A stretch of 64,000 nucleotides of DNA from positions 2,937,290 through 3,001,289 of the forward strand of contig NZ_LR732707.1 of assembly GCF_902506555.1 (NCBI RefSeq). The letters are read 5' to 3'. Below, piece by piece: positions 30,470-39,383 of this stretch; the first letter of the stretch is position 1, and each line of letters opens with the position of its first letter. This DNA comes from Sphingorhabdus sp. 109. GTDB lineage: Bacteria; Pseudomonadota; Alphaproteobacteria; Sphingomonadales; Sphingomonadaceae. Under the pieces are notes generated by a model, which worked only from the letters and a program-made list of their open reading frames with translations, had not been told where the DNA came from and did no database searches. A program made the translations under genes and the position numbers.

Positions 30470-31441
30470 CTAATGCCCTGTTCCCGCCAATTCCTCGGCA
30501 ATGAAGTCGAGAAGGTCGCTCTCGATCGGGTCCAGATTCTGGTCGGCGTGAATTTTGCCATGCAGCCAGCTATTCTCGACGATGGTCAGCTTGCGTGCCT
30601 GCTCGACGGCATCGATATGACCGCATTCTGCATTTTTTCCGCCGAATATATCGCTGTCGAACACTTTCCGGAACGTCCCGCCAATGTCGGTATCTTTCAT
30701 CCGGCCGAAAAAGCCCCTGACGCTCGGCTTGTTGTCGTCCATGAACCGTTCGAGACGCGCCGCTTCTGTTCGGCACAGCATTTCATATTCGCCATAGGCC
30801 ATCAGATAATTGCCGACCAGCTGGACGAACAGTTTCGGCCAGTGCTTGCTATTGTCTGCACCGAGCGTGGCATCCTTGATCCGGAACAGCATGTCGGCTT
30901 CGTTGCGGCTGATCCGCCCGGGACCGTCGGAGCCCGCGGCGTAGCAAACGCGGCGGAGTATCTGCACTTCGCTGTCGCTGACCGATCCGGGTTGTAAAGC
31001 GCCGCCATCGCGGCTCGGACCCTTGCCGGTCAGGACGGTGTCCTCAATCTGCTTGAGTACATAATCCTGCAGGATTTCCGGCGTACCGGTGGCCTTTTCC
31101 ATCGTGCGGACGAGCAGTTCCAGCTCCGCGGCGGATTCGACTTTGCCGTCATGGTCGATTCTCTGCATCAGCCAACGGGCATTATCTTCGCTGACATAGC
31201 CCTTCGGCTCCGTCTGCTGGACAATATATGCAGTGATTGCGGAGACGAAAAATTCGAGCCACTCTCCGCCCGGCTGGCTGTCCAGATCGTTGATTTCGAA
31301 AAGCAGCCCGGCTTCATCCGCGCTAATCACACCGTCGGGCCAGATCTCCTTGCGCAACGACATGACATCTGCCGCGCTGATTGCCTGTCTGGCTTTGATA
31401 TCCCCGATCAGTCCCGATACGTCCATTTTCATCATATTCAT
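30470..31441 (-). CDS. Hypothetical protein with repeated EF-hand/TerB-like helical units
   Basis: 323 residues, no signal peptide. Four spaced segments share an acidic helix-turn pattern: VISADEAGLLFEINDLD, YVSEDNARWLMQRIDHDGKV, RISRNEADMLFRIKDAT and NLDPIESDLLDFIAEEL. This suggests an internally repeated, acidic, cytosolic helical protein, possibly calcium binding at DHDGKVE. I do not recognise a named family. It lies 79 bases upstream of the rhodanese gene on the same strand. Confidence 0.7.
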   Translation of the reverse strand: MNMMKMDVSGLIGDIKARQAISAADVMSLRKEIWPDGVISADEAGLLFEINDLDSQPGGEWLEFFVSAITAYIVQQTEPKGYVSEDNARWLMQRIDHDGKVESAAELELLVRTMEKATGTPEILQDYVLKQIEDTVLTGKGPSRDGGALQPGSVSDSEVQILRRVCYAAGSDGPGRISRNEADMLFRIKDATLGADNSKHWPKLFVQLVGNYLMAYGEYEMLCRTEAARLERFMDDNKPSVRGFFGRMKDTDIGGTFRKVFDSDIFGGKNAECGHIDAVEQARKLTIVENSWLHGKIHADQNLDPIESDLLDFIAEELAGTGH

Positions 31442-31522
31442 CCCGCTGGTTCGGGATTGTGACTAGATGAAATTGCTTAAAATGCGGTTAGTGCAAATTT
31501 ACGGCTGGCCCCCGGAGATCAT

Positions 31523-31556
31523 GCCGGTATGAGGGACGTTCATCCTCCATACCGGC
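31523..31556. terminator. Hairpin downstream of the DUF885 gene
   Basis: GCCGGTATG (31523-31531) pairs exactly with CATACCGGC (31548-31556), with further AGG/CCT pairing inside. It lies between the DUF885 stop and the start of the downstream minus-strand gene. No T-run follows on the minus strand, so this may be a weak terminator or processing signal. Confidence 0.4.
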
Positions 31557-31579
31557 TTCTATTGACGGGAAGGCTCCGG

Positions 31580-33412
31580 TCAGACCTGCGACTTGATCCA
31601 ATCGCGGATCTTGCTTTCCAGCACGGTCATCGGCAGCGCGCCGGTGTTGAGCACCTGATCATGGAACTCGCGCGGGTCGAACTTGTCGCCGAGCGCGTCC
31701 TGTGCCTCTTTTTTCAGCCGCTGGATGGTCAGCGCGCCGATCTTGTAGGCCAGCGCCTGCGAGGGAATGGCGATATAGCGTTCGACTTCGGCGGTTGCAT
31801 CGGTTTTGCCCATGCTGCTGTTGTCGAGCATATACTGGATCGCCTTGTCACGGCCCCAGCCCTTGCTGTGCAGGCCGGTGTCGACGACCAGCCGCATTGC
31901 CCGGAGCATCTCGTCGTCGAGATGGCCGAAGCGCTGGTAGGGGTCGTCATAGAGCTCCATCGGGAAACCGAGTTTTTCCGCATAGAGAGCCCAGCCTTCG
32001 ACAAAGGCGGTGTTGCCGCCAAAGCGCATGAAGTTCGGCAGGTCGGTATTTTCCTGGGCCAGAGAAATCTGGAAATGATGGCCCGGTGCGCCTTCGTGCA
32101 GATAAAGCGTGGTGATGCCAGAGGTGTTCCGCGAGGGCAGGTCATAGGCGTTGAAATAGAAGACGCCGGGACGCGAGCCGTCTGGCGTGCCACTCTGGTA
32201 GGAGCCGCCAGCCTGGAATTTCTCGATCGATTCATCATAGGGCCGGATTTCCAGCGGAGACTTTGGCAACACCTTGAACTGTTCGCCGATTTTTGCGTCG
32301 ACCTTCTTGCCCATGTCGTAATAGGCCTGGGTCAGCGCTTCGCGGGATTCGGGGTGAAATTGTTCGTCGGTGCGCAGAAATTCGAAAAATTCCGACAATG
32401 TGCCGTCAAAACCGACCTCGGTCTTGATCGCTTCCATCTCGGTCTTGATCCGCTTGACTTCGCTGAGGCCCAGATTGTGGATATAGTGGGCTTTCAGCGG
32501 CAAGGTGGTCGTGTTCTCGATCATGTTTTCATAAAGAACCGCACCGCCCTTCATGCTCGACAGGCCGACTTCGTCGCGCGCTACGGCGAGATATTCGTCT
32601 TTCAGGAAATCATGCATCCGCTGATAGCTGGCGAAAATATCCTTGGTCGCCGCTTCATATTCCTTGGTCAGACGCGCCTTGTCAGCGTCGCTGAAATCCT
32701 CGGGGAAATTTTTCGTCGGCGCCATGAAAGGGCTGTTCTCGAGGCCGAGACCGATCTGCGTGGCAAGCTGTTCGATGACATTGGTTATCGTCAGCTTGGT
32801 CTCGACAACACCGCTGTCCATGCCTTCGCGGAAACGGTCGATCGAACGGTCGCCAATGGTGATAAACTGCTTGTGCCGCTTCAGATTGTCTTCGTAATTC
32901 TTCACCGTCTTGAACGGCGCGCCGCCCTTGCCGGATGCAAAATTGGGATAGAATGTGTGAAAGCCGCTGAAATGGTTGACCGGCCGCACGACAGTCAAAG
33001 CCATGATTTCATCGGAATAGCCTTTCAGCGCCTGCTGCTTCGTGCGTTTGAACACATCATAGGCGATTTTGTCGGTGGCGCTCAGCTGGCTGCGGTCGAT
33101 TTTCATCAGCGCCGAAAGTTCGGCGGTTTCGGCGGCTTTCTCCTTGGCGAAATATTCGTCGGAAATATAATCGCCCAGCTGGTCGGCATAGCGTTCGTCG
33201 CCACGGAACAGCGCGCCGATCGGGTTGCGCCTGAGATTATCCTCGTCGCTTTTGGCGAACAGCGCCTTCAGCTTCTCGCCCTCTGTCATTTCCGCGGCTT
33301 CGTGATGCTCCATGGTTGCCGCGCCGGTTGCGGCGAGCGGCTGGGCCATTGCAATGCTGCCGGTTGCGAGCAGGCTGGTGCCGAGCAGAAGCGCGAGAGA
33401 ATTCTTGGTCAT
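31580..33412 (-). CDS. DUF885-family exported protein, putative metallopeptidase
   Basis: 610 residues with a signal peptide (MTKNSLALLLGTSLLATGSI) and the DUF885 hallmark LYLHEGAPGHHFQISLAQE near residue 430, whose histidines and glutamate resemble a zinc peptidase site. The family is found in exported proteins of many proteobacteria and is thought to be peptidase-like, though substrates are unknown. A second conserved segment FVEGWALYAEKLG follows. It is flanked by independent genes and has its own promoter space. Confidence 0.9.
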   Translation of the reverse strand: MTKNSLALLLGTSLLATGSIAMAQPLAATGAATMEHHEAAEMTEGEKLKALFAKSDEDNLRRNPIGALFRGDERYADQLGDYISDEYFAKEKAAETAELSALMKIDRSQLSATDKIAYDVFKRTKQQALKGYSDEIMALTVVRPVNHFSGFHTFYPNFASGKGGAPFKTVKNYEDNLKRHKQFITIGDRSIDRFREGMDSGVVETKLTITNVIEQLATQIGLGLENSPFMAPTKNFPEDFSDADKARLTKEYEAATKDIFASYQRMHDFLKDEYLAVARDEVGLSSMKGGAVLYENMIENTTTLPLKAHYIHNLGLSEVKRIKTEMEAIKTEVGFDGTLSEFFEFLRTDEQFHPESREALTQAYYDMGKKVDAKIGEQFKVLPKSPLEIRPYDESIEKFQAGGSYQSGTPDGSRPGVFYFNAYDLPSRNTSGITTLYLHEGAPGHHFQISLAQENTDLPNFMRFGGNTAFVEGWALYAEKLGFPMELYDDPYQRFGHLDDEMLRAMRLVVDTGLHSKGWGRDKAIQYMLDNSSMGKTDATAEVERYIAIPSQALAYKIGALTIQRLKKEAQDALGDKFDPREFHDQVLNTGALPMTVLESKIRDWIKSQV

Positions 33413-33545
33413 ATCTGGTTCCTATCCAAAACTGTTATGCCCAGCTAACACGCTATAGTTTCGCCCGCAACGACTTCGCGCAAAGCGGGATGTCGTTAAT
33501 CGAAGCCGGTCGGGCGTTCATCGGGAAAGGGCCCCTTGCCGGAGA

Positions 33546-34238
33546 TCAGCTTCCGCCCCACCGGTTGAGTCGGAACCATTTGGTGATGATATATTTCGTG
33601 CCCTGCTCGACCGGCGTTCCGGCGTGCAACGTTTGGATATTGGGCGTCCCGTCCGGCTTCATATTGTTCCAGATCAACGCCATCCCGCGGCGCGGTTCAA
33701 CCTCATATTGCAGTTGCGGGAAGGCCGTGGCGCCTCCCTTTTCCGGCTCGTTGAGATAGACCATCGCGGTCCAGCTGCGCTGGCCGCCGTGCGGACCTTC
33801 ATATTGCCAGTAGGATTCGCTCTGGTGAAAATAGTCGTGATGGTCCTTGAACTGCTGGCCCTCGCGGTAGCGCTGGCCCTGCAGGATTTCGCTATGCGAT
33901 TGCGGCAGGCCCAGCAGGTCGCAGATCGACTTGTCGATGCGCTGGATGTCGGGGTTGGCCGGATCGACATTGCAGCTGTAGCTGGTGCGGTAGCCGTTGC
34001 GCTCGCTGCCCTTGTACAGGGTCGAGGGCTGGCTGTTGCTTTCGATCATGTCGATCAGCAGGGCGCAATCGGCGTCGCTGAGGAAATTCTGGTGGACGTA
34101 GAGTTGCACAAAGGGGCTTTCCAGCCACTGCACGCGGGGATGCGCGTTGAGCCTTTCGGTGACCTGCTGGCCGAGCTGCGCCATGCGCTGCGGGCTGGCG
34201 AATAATTCCGTCTGCTTTTTGGAAAAGACCTTGGCCAT
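33546..34238 (-). CDS. 2OG-Fe(II) oxygenase, prolyl 4-hydroxylase-like
   Basis: 230 residues with a double-stranded beta-helix dioxygenase domain: the HxD iron site in FKDHHDYFHQSESYW near residue 133, and the distal HAGTPVEQGTKYIITKWF near 205 with the 2-oxoglutarate-binding Lys/Arg. It is about the size of bacterial prolyl 4-hydroxylase-like proteins. The substrate, protein or small molecule, is not evident. It sits nine bases downstream of the amidohydrolase stop on the same strand. Confidence 0.88.
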   Translation of the reverse strand: MAKVFSKKQTELFASPQRMAQLGQQVTERLNAHPRVQWLESPFVQLYVHQNFLSDADCALLIDMIESNSQPSTLYKGSERNGYRTSYSCNVDPANPDIQRIDKSICDLLGLPQSHSEILQGQRYREGQQFKDHHDYFHQSESYWQYEGPHGGQRSWTAMVYLNEPEKGGATAFPQLQYEVEPRRGMALIWNNMKPDGTPNIQTLHAGTPVEQGTKYIITKWFRLNRWGGS

Positions 34239-34247
34239 GGTCGCCGC

Positions 34248-35528
34248 CTAGTCGATGACGCGGCCGCGGACCATCACCCAGTCGACCGTTTCCAGCGTCC
34301 GGACATCGTCCAGCGGATTGCCGTCGAAGGCGATCAGGTCGGCGGAATAGCCGATGGCGATCCGCCCGATTTCCTGATCCATGTCCAGCGTTTTGGCAGC
34401 AATGGTGGTGGCGCTGGCAATGGCTTCGCGCGGAGTGAGTCCGGCATCGACCATCAGCTGCAGCTCCTCGGCATTGCGGCCGTGGTTAAAGACGCCGGCG
34501 TCGGTGCCAAAGGCGATCGGCACGCCCAGTTTCTTCGCCAGCGTCACCGCTTTGCCGACACGGCCCATGGTCATCCGGATCTTCTCCTCGACCACCGGCG
34601 TGTAAATGCCCTTGTCCAGCCTTTCGCTGACACCCTTGAACGCCATCAGCGTCGGTATCAGGACCGTCCCCTTGTCCTTCATCACCCTGAGCGCGGCCTC
34701 GTCGGCAAATGTGCCATGGTCGATCGTGTCGATACCCGCCCGCGCCGCCGCCTCGATGCCGCGCGCACCATGGGCATGGGCCATGACTTTCAGGCCGAGC
34801 GAGTGGGCGGTGTCGGCGATCGATTGCATTTCTTCGCTGGTAAACTGTGTGTCCAGCCCTCGGCCCTGTTGCGACAATACGCCACCGGTGGCGGTGATCT
34901 TGATAATGTCCGAACCCGCGCGCGATGCCTTGCGAACCTTTGCAGCGCATTCGACCGCGCCGGTGCAGCTATAGCCTCCGGTCAGCAGATCGTTCACCTC
35001 CTCGGTAAAGCCCGACACATCGCCATGGCCACCGACAATCGCCAGGGCGGGGCCGGCGGCGATGATGCGCGGACCCGGAATGATCCCCTCGGCGGTACCC
35101 CGGCGCAACGAGAAGGCGCTATATTGCGAAGAACCAGCCTCGCGAACCGTGGTGAAACCGGCCTTGGCGGTCACCAGCGCATTTTTCGCGCCGACGACCA
35201 CGCCCCATTCGGCCGGTTCTGTGGTGGCTTTCCAGAAATCGCCACCGGGATCGCCGGTCAGATGCACATGAAGGTCGATCATGCCGGGCATGACGGTCTT
35301 TGTGGAGAGATCGATGATGGTGGCTACGGCATCATATGCTGCGTCCGGCCCGCGCCGGATCTCGGCGATCCTGCCATCCCGAACGATGATCGTTGCCGGT
35401 CCGCTCGGCTGCGCGTCAGCATCGGTCAGCAGATTGCCCACGCGAATGATCTGGTCCTGGGCAATGGCACCGGCGGGTAACATTGCCAGCGCCAGGGTTA
35501 AAATGGTCAGGCCGAGCGCGCGTATCAT
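34248..35528 (-). CDS. Exported amidohydrolase-family metallohydrolase
   Basis: 426 residues from the ATG at 35528 (MIRALGLTILTLALAMLPAG), which begins a signal peptide; 16 upstream codons lack support. The amidohydrolase site is complete: DLHVHLTGD near 85, VMAHAHGARG near 240, IDTIDHGTF near 258 and AFGTDAGVFNHG near 335. Related exported enzymes cleave prolidase-type dipeptides or imidazolone-like amides. The substrate is unknown. Confidence 0.9.
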   Translation of the reverse strand: MIRALGLTILTLALAMLPAGAIAQDQIIRVGNLLTDADAQPSGPATIIVRDGRIAEIRRGPDAAYDAVATIIDLSTKTVMPGMIDLHVHLTGDPGGDFWKATTEPAEWGVVVGAKNALVTAKAGFTTVREAGSSQYSAFSLRRGTAEGIIPGPRIIAAGPALAIVGGHGDVSGFTEEVNDLLTGGYSCTGAVECAAKVRKASRAGSDIIKITATGGVLSQQGRGLDTQFTSEEMQSIADTAHSLGLKVMAHAHGARGIEAAARAGIDTIDHGTFADEAALRVMKDKGTVLIPTLMAFKGVSERLDKGIYTPVVEEKIRMTMGRVGKAVTLAKKLGVPIAFGTDAGVFNHGRNAEELQLMVDAGLTPREAIASATTIAAKTLDMDQEIGRIAIGYSADLIAFDGNPLDDVRTLETVDWVMVRGRVID

Positions 35529-35582
35529 CTTCAGTCTCCTCTTGTCCTGACGCACTTCTGCTTGGCGGCCCCGCATGATGCA

Positions 35583-35614
35583 ACAAAAAACCCGCCGCCC
35601 TTCCGGGCAGCGGG
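35583..35614 (-). terminator. Intrinsic terminator of the RcnB-like gene
   Basis: On the minus strand CCCGCTGCCC pairs with GGGCGGCGGG around a GGAA loop, followed by TTTTTTG. It sits about 25 bases after the stop at 35639 and is a strong Rho-independent terminator. Confidence 0.85.
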
Positions 35615-35638
35615 TCTCGTGGTAGCGTTTTTCCAGTC

Positions 35639-36586
35639 CTACCAGAAAAAGTCGTAGATCACGTCGATGACTTCGCCGCTATAGGTATCGACCAGCAGGA
35701 CATCGTCATAATAGCGGATCCAGCGGGTACCCGCATAGGCCGTGGGCAGACGGTAGCGCCAGGGATCGTTGATCCAGTAACGCGATCCGTAAAAAGATGC
35801 GCCCAGAAAGACCCCGATGTTCCAGCGGCGGTAGCTGTGCGACCGATAGGGTGAATAATAGCGTCCCAGCCGGTAATAGCTGCGGTTGGCCTGGCGGTAA
35901 CGCCGCCAGTCATAGCGCCGGTCCTGGCGCCAGCTGCGGTTCCAGTTGCGATTGTTGCGGTTATAATTGCGGTCATTTCTGACCTGACGGTTGTCGCGGT
36001 AGCGGCGATCAATGTGGCCATCCCGATTACGGTCTACCCGCCGGTCGACGCGACCATTGTTGTTGCGGTCATAGCGCCGATCAATCTGTCCGTCGCGATT
36101 GCGGTCGTAACGCCGGTCGACCCGGCCATCGCGGTTGGTATCGCCCCGTCTGGCTGCGCGCCGGTCTGCGGTGCGTCGATTCTGGGTGGCCGACCTGGTG
36201 GCCGCGCGCTGCCTGTCGACGCGCCGTTCCCGCTGGGTTGCCAGATTGACATTGCGGTTGGCGGACTGTTCCGCGCGGGTGGCCCGACGGGTCTCGCGCG
36301 TTTCGTTGCGGTCGCTCCGGGCTGAGGACCGGCTTTGCCGACTCACATCAGCCTGTCCCCGATTATTTCGGGTCTGCGACCGGGCCTGTCCGCGGTTGCC
36401 CTGACGATTGGATCGATTGGCGCGACGCTCGCTGCGGCCTTCGCGCTGCAGGGCGACGTTGCCGGTCAGATCGACTTTGACCAGTCCGGGTGTTTTGTTG
36501 AGATTGGGCGCAATTTCCGCGGCGGAAGCGGCGGCTGGCGTCAACATCGTGGCCGCCATCAGGCCGGGGACTAAAAATATACGCAT
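35639..36586 (-). CDS. Exported RcnB-like protein with four EF-hand-like repeats
   Basis: 315 residues. A signal peptide (MRIFLVPGLMAATMLTPAAA) precedes a long Arg/Asn/Gln-rich stretch. At residues about 149-193 four loops DTNRDGRVD, DRNRDGQID, DRNNNGRVD and DRNRDGHID recur every 12 residues, the DxNxDGxxD form that binds calcium in EF-hand and dockerin-like proteins. A Tyr/Arg-rich region leads to a C-terminal RcnB-type domain ending in DDVLLVDTYSGEVIDVIYDFF. RcnB proteins are periplasmic and linked to nickel and cobalt homeostasis; that role is inferred from the C-terminus only. Confidence 0.8.
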   Translation of the reverse strand: MRIFLVPGLMAATMLTPAAASAAEIAPNLNKTPGLVKVDLTGNVALQREGRSERRANRSNRQGNRGQARSQTRNNRGQADVSRQSRSSARSDRNETRETRRATRAEQSANRNVNLATQRERRVDRQRAATRSATQNRRTADRRAARRGDTNRDGRVDRRYDRNRDGQIDRRYDRNNNGRVDRRVDRNRDGHIDRRYRDNRQVRNDRNYNRNNRNWNRSWRQDRRYDWRRYRQANRSYYRLGRYYSPYRSHSYRRWNIGVFLGASFYGSRYWINDPWRYRLPTAYAGTRWIRYYDDVLLVDTYSGEVIDVIYDFFW

Positions 36587-36689
36587 GGCTTTCTCCTGTT
36601 GCTGGCGACTCCATTTGCCGCATCTGTGAAACAGGTGATAGTTTATTAACCCTGTCGGACTCCTGAACTGACTTGTTATGTTCAGGAAA

Positions 36690-36731
36690 GGTGGAAGTTA
36701 TCTGAACATTGCTGTTCAGATAACTTCCACC
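36690..36731. repeat. Perfect 19-bp inverted repeat, 4-nt spacer
   Basis: GGTGGAAGTTATCTGAACA (36690-36708) is followed by TTGC and then its exact reverse complement (36713-36731). As RNA this would be a very stable 19-bp hairpin on either strand, without a T-run. Its length and perfection exceed ordinary terminators and suggest a mobile repeat or RNA processing element. Confidence 0.9.
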
Positions 36732-36840
36732 CCGGACTTGGTCCGGGGTCCATCACGGGTCCTCTAATCGATTTGTTTTTCTGATTGGTTTGCTGACGAA
36801 CGAGCGGTGAGAACCAACGCTTTCCCTTTTGATGCAAGTT

Positions 36841-36871
36841 CAGGAGATGGACTCCCGCCTTCGCGGGAGAA
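36841..36871 (+). repeat. Short palindromic repeat, copy 1
   Basis: An AGGAGATGG lead is followed by a 7-bp stem CTCCCGC/GCGGGAG with a CTTC loop. The same lead-plus-stem plan is seen at 36950, 54912 (inverted) and 54966. Confidence 0.7.
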
Positions 36872-36949
36872 CAATCCAGTCTGGCAATCTGTTATTTCGA
36901 GCTCGCGACCCCAGCGGCACGATCCATCATCTTGCCGAACGGCTCGTAT

Positions 36950-36982
36950 CCAAGAGATGGCCCCCCGCCTGCGCGGGGGCAC
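36950..36982 (+). repeat. Short palindromic repeat, copy 2
   Basis: The lead AAGAGATGG is followed by the stem CCCCCGC/GCGGGGG with a CTGC loop. It is the second unit of the family within 110 bases. Confidence 0.7.
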
Positions 36983-36994
36983 AGTTCCACCAAT

Positions 36995-38350
36995 CTAATC
37001 CTTCAGATTATCCTTCTCGAGCCATTCTTCCAGCCACTTGATCGTATATTCGCCCGACTGGAATTCCTCGTCATAGACCAGCTTCTGGTGAAGCGGGATG
37101 GTGGTCTGGACGCCTTCGATGACCATCTCGTCGAGCGCGCGGGCCAGCCGCATCATGCAGCCGTCGCGGGTGCGACCGTAGACGATCAGCTTGGCGATCA
37201 TGCTGTCATAATAAGGCGGGATCGAATAGCCGGCATAGAGACCGCTATCGACCCGGACGTGCATGCCGCCGGGGGCGTGATAGCTGGTAACCTTGCCGGG
37301 CGATGGTGCCCAGGTTTTCGGATTTTCGGCATTGATCCGGCATTCGATGGCATGGCCGCTGAACACGAGATCTTCCTGCTTGACCGAAAGATCGCGGCCG
37401 TCGGCGATGCGGATCTGTTCGCGCACCAGATCGAAGCCGGTGATCATTTCGGTGACCGGATGTTCAACCTGCAGTCGGGTGTTCATTTCGATGAAGTAGA
37501 ATTCGTCATTCTCGTAGAGAAATTCGATGGTGCCGGCACCGCGATATTGCATGCCTTTCATCGCATCGACGCAGACCTTTCCCATTTTTTCGCGCTGTTC
37601 GGCGCTGATCACTGGCGAAGGCGCTTCTTCGAGCACCTTCTGGTGCCGGCGCTGCAGCGAGCAGTCGCGTTCGCCGAGATGGATGGCATTGCCGCGGCCA
37701 TCGCCGAACACCTGAAATTCGATATGGCGCGGATCGCCGAGATATTTTTCGATATAGACGGTGGCGTCGCCAAAGGCGGCTTTCGCCTCGGTGCCCGCCT
37801 GTTTCATCTGGGTTTCCAGCTCGGTCTCGCTGTTGACCACTTTCATGCCGCGACCACCGCCGCCGGAAGCGGCCTTGATGATCACCGGATAGCCGACCTG
37901 CTTGGCGACCTTCTTGGCCTCGGCAATTTCGCTGACCGCACCATCGGAGCCGGGAACAAGCGGGATGCCCAGATCGCCGGCGGTTTTCTTGGCGGCGACC
38001 TTGTCACCCATCACCTTGATATGTTCCGGCTTGGGACCGATCCACTTGATACCATGCGCCTCGACAACTTCGGCGAAATGCGCGTTTTCGGAAAGAAAGC
38101 CATAGCCGGGATGGATCGCGTCCGCGCCGCTGATCTCGGCGGCCGAAATGATCGCCGGGATCGACAGATAGCTGTCGGCGGCGGCGGGCGGTCCGATGCA
38201 GACCGCCTGGTCAGCGAGCCGCACGTGCATGGCGTCCGCGTCCGCGGTGCTGTGAACGGCGACGGTTTCGATGCCCAGCTCTTTGGCCGCGCGCAAAATC
38301 CGGAGAGCAATTTCTCCGCGATTGGCGATCAGGATTTTCTCAATGGTCAC
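36995..38350 (-). CDS. accC: Acetyl-CoA carboxylase biotin carboxylase subunit
   Basis: 451 residues, the ATP-grasp subunit that carboxylates biotin on BCCP in the first step of fatty acid synthesis. Motifs run in order: [13 protein letters not shown] at the start, the glycine-rich ATP loop [14 protein letters not shown] near 160, and the active-site [18 protein letters not shown] near 286-303. Length is normal. It is the last gene of accB-accC, 10 bases after accB. Confidence 0.97.
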   Translation of the reverse strand: MTIEKILIANRGEIALRILRAAKELGIETVAVHSTADADAMHVRLADQAVCIGPPAAADSYLSIPAIISAAEISGADAIHPGYGFLSENAHFAEVVEAHGIKWIGPKPEHIKVMGDKVAAKKTAGDLGIPLVPGSDGAVSEIAEAKKVAKQVGYPVIIKAASGGGGRGMKVVNSETELETQMKQAGTEAKAAFGDATVYIEKYLGDPRHIEFQVFGDGRGNAIHLGERDCSLQRRHQKVLEEAPSPVISAEQREKMGKVCVDAMKGMQYRGAGTIEFLYENDEFYFIEMNTRLQVEHPVTEMITGFDLVREQIRIADGRDLSVKQEDLVFSGHAIECRINAENPKTWAPSPGKVTSYHAPGGMHVRVDSGLYAGYSIPPYYDSMIAKLIVYGRTRDGCMMRLARALDEMVIEGVQTTIPLHQKLVYDEEFQSGEYTIKWLEEWLEKDNLKD

Positions 38351-38360
38351 GCGGCAAACC

Positions 38361-38840
38361 TCAAGTGATCACGACGAGGGGCTGGTCGAATTCGATCGGC
38401 TGGCCATTTTCAACCAGCACAGCTTTGACCGTGCCGGCGGTTTCCGCCGTGATCGGGTTCATCACCTTCATCGCTTCCACGATCAGCAACGTGTCGCCAA
38501 CGGCAACCTTGTCACCGACACTGATGAAATTAGCGGCACCGGGTTCCGGCGCCAGATAGGCGGTGCCGACCATCGGCGATTTCTGTGCGCCCGCATGGTC
38601 GTCTGCCGGTACGGCAGCGGCTTCTGCGGCCGGAGCAGGCGCTGCGGGGGCAGCGGGTGCCGGGGCAGCTGCCACCGGTGCAGAGACAAACTGACCGCCA
38701 CCGCGCGCAACCTTGATCTTGCGGTCGCCATCTTCAACCTCGATCTCGGTCAGACCGGCCTTGTCGAGAATGGCCGCAAGATCGCGGACCAGTTTGATGT
38801 CCACGTTCATGCCTTCACCCGTTTCTTTCTTTGCAGACAT
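38361..38840 (-). CDS. accB: Biotin carboxyl carrier protein of acetyl-CoA carboxylase
   Basis: 159 residues. An N-terminal helical region is followed by an Ala/Pro-rich linker (about 60-80) and the biotinyl domain whose EAMKVMNPI motif carries the biotinylated lysine. The protein works with AccC in the biotin carboxylase half reaction. It is co-transcribed with accC and downstream of aroQ. Confidence 0.97.
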   Translation of the reverse strand: MSAKKETGEGMNVDIKLVRDLAAILDKAGLTEIEVEDGDRKIKVARGGGQFVSAPVAAAPAPAAPAAPAPAAEAAAVPADDHAGAQKSPMVGTAYLAPEPGAANFISVGDKVAVGDTLLIVEAMKVMNPITAETAGTVKAVLVENGQPIEFDQPLVVIT

Positions 38841-38861
38841 TTTTTGTCCTTATGCTTGTCG

Positions 38862-39299
38862 TTAAAATTTGCTCGCTGCATCCAGCGCCAGCTGGTAGCC
38901 CAAAGCACCAAAGCCGCAAATGCTTCCTTTTGCAACCGGTGCAATGAAACTCTTGTGACGATATTCCTCGCGCGCCGCCGGATTTGAAATATGCACTTCG
39001 ATGACCGGCGTGTTAATCGCCTTGATCGCATCGAACAGGGCGAGCGATGTATGAGTCAATGCTCCGGCATTGAGAATTACCGCATGGGCGTCTTCCGCCG
39101 CCGCTTCGTGCAGCCAGTCGATCAGATGGCCTTCATGGTTGCTCTGGCGAATGTCGACATCGAAACCAAGCGTCTGGGCATGGTCTTCAATCTGGCCGGC
39201 AATCTCGTCGAGCGTTTCCGAACCGTAGATTTCCGGTTCGCGCATGCCGAGCAGGTTGAGATTGGGCCCGTTCAATACGAAGATGGTCTTGGCCGCCAA
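38862..39299 (-). CDS. aroQ: Type II 3-dehydroquinate dehydratase
   Basis: About 145 residues if translation starts at the TTG at 39299, which has GGAAGGA nine bases upstream; a TTG six codons earlier would overlap this ribosome site. Motifs [43 protein letters not shown] and [17 protein letters not shown] supply the catalytic Tyr and His and the lid Arg. It removes water from 3-dehydroquinate in the shikimate pathway. It is followed by accB and is divergent from thiSG. Confidence 0.94.
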   Translation of the reverse strand: MAAKTIFVLNGPNLNLLGMREPEIYGSETLDEIAGQIEDHAQTLGFDVDIRQSNHEGHLIDWLHEAAAEDAHAVILNAGALTHTSLALFDAIKAINTPVIEVHISNPAAREEYRHKSFIAPVAKGSICGFGALGYQLALDAASKF

Positions 39300-39383
39300 G
39301 ATATTGGTCCTTCCCAAAGGCTTTTGGTTGCGACTGGAGCGCCCTCTTTATATGGCTCGTTTTTGAAAAGCGAGATTAAAGAC

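Larger units (their letters stand above)
36587..36994. other. Repeat-rich intergenic region between RcnB-like gene and accC
   Basis: No gene is supported. The 408 bases hold a perfect 19-bp inverted repeat (36690-36731), a CCGGAC-TTG-GTCCGG dyad (36732-36746) and two short palindromic repeat units (36841-36871 and 36950-36982). The order suggests a site of repeat insertion or an RNA-level structural element. Confidence 0.6.

Noticed and set aside
31529-33448. 639-codon open frame on the plus strand
   Set aside because: Mirror of the DUF885 gene; the minus-strand product has a signal peptide and conserved HEGAPGHH.
39300-39383. Possible TPP riboswitch before thiSG
   Set aside because: No CTGAGA-type THI-box core or matching stems were seen in the short leader.
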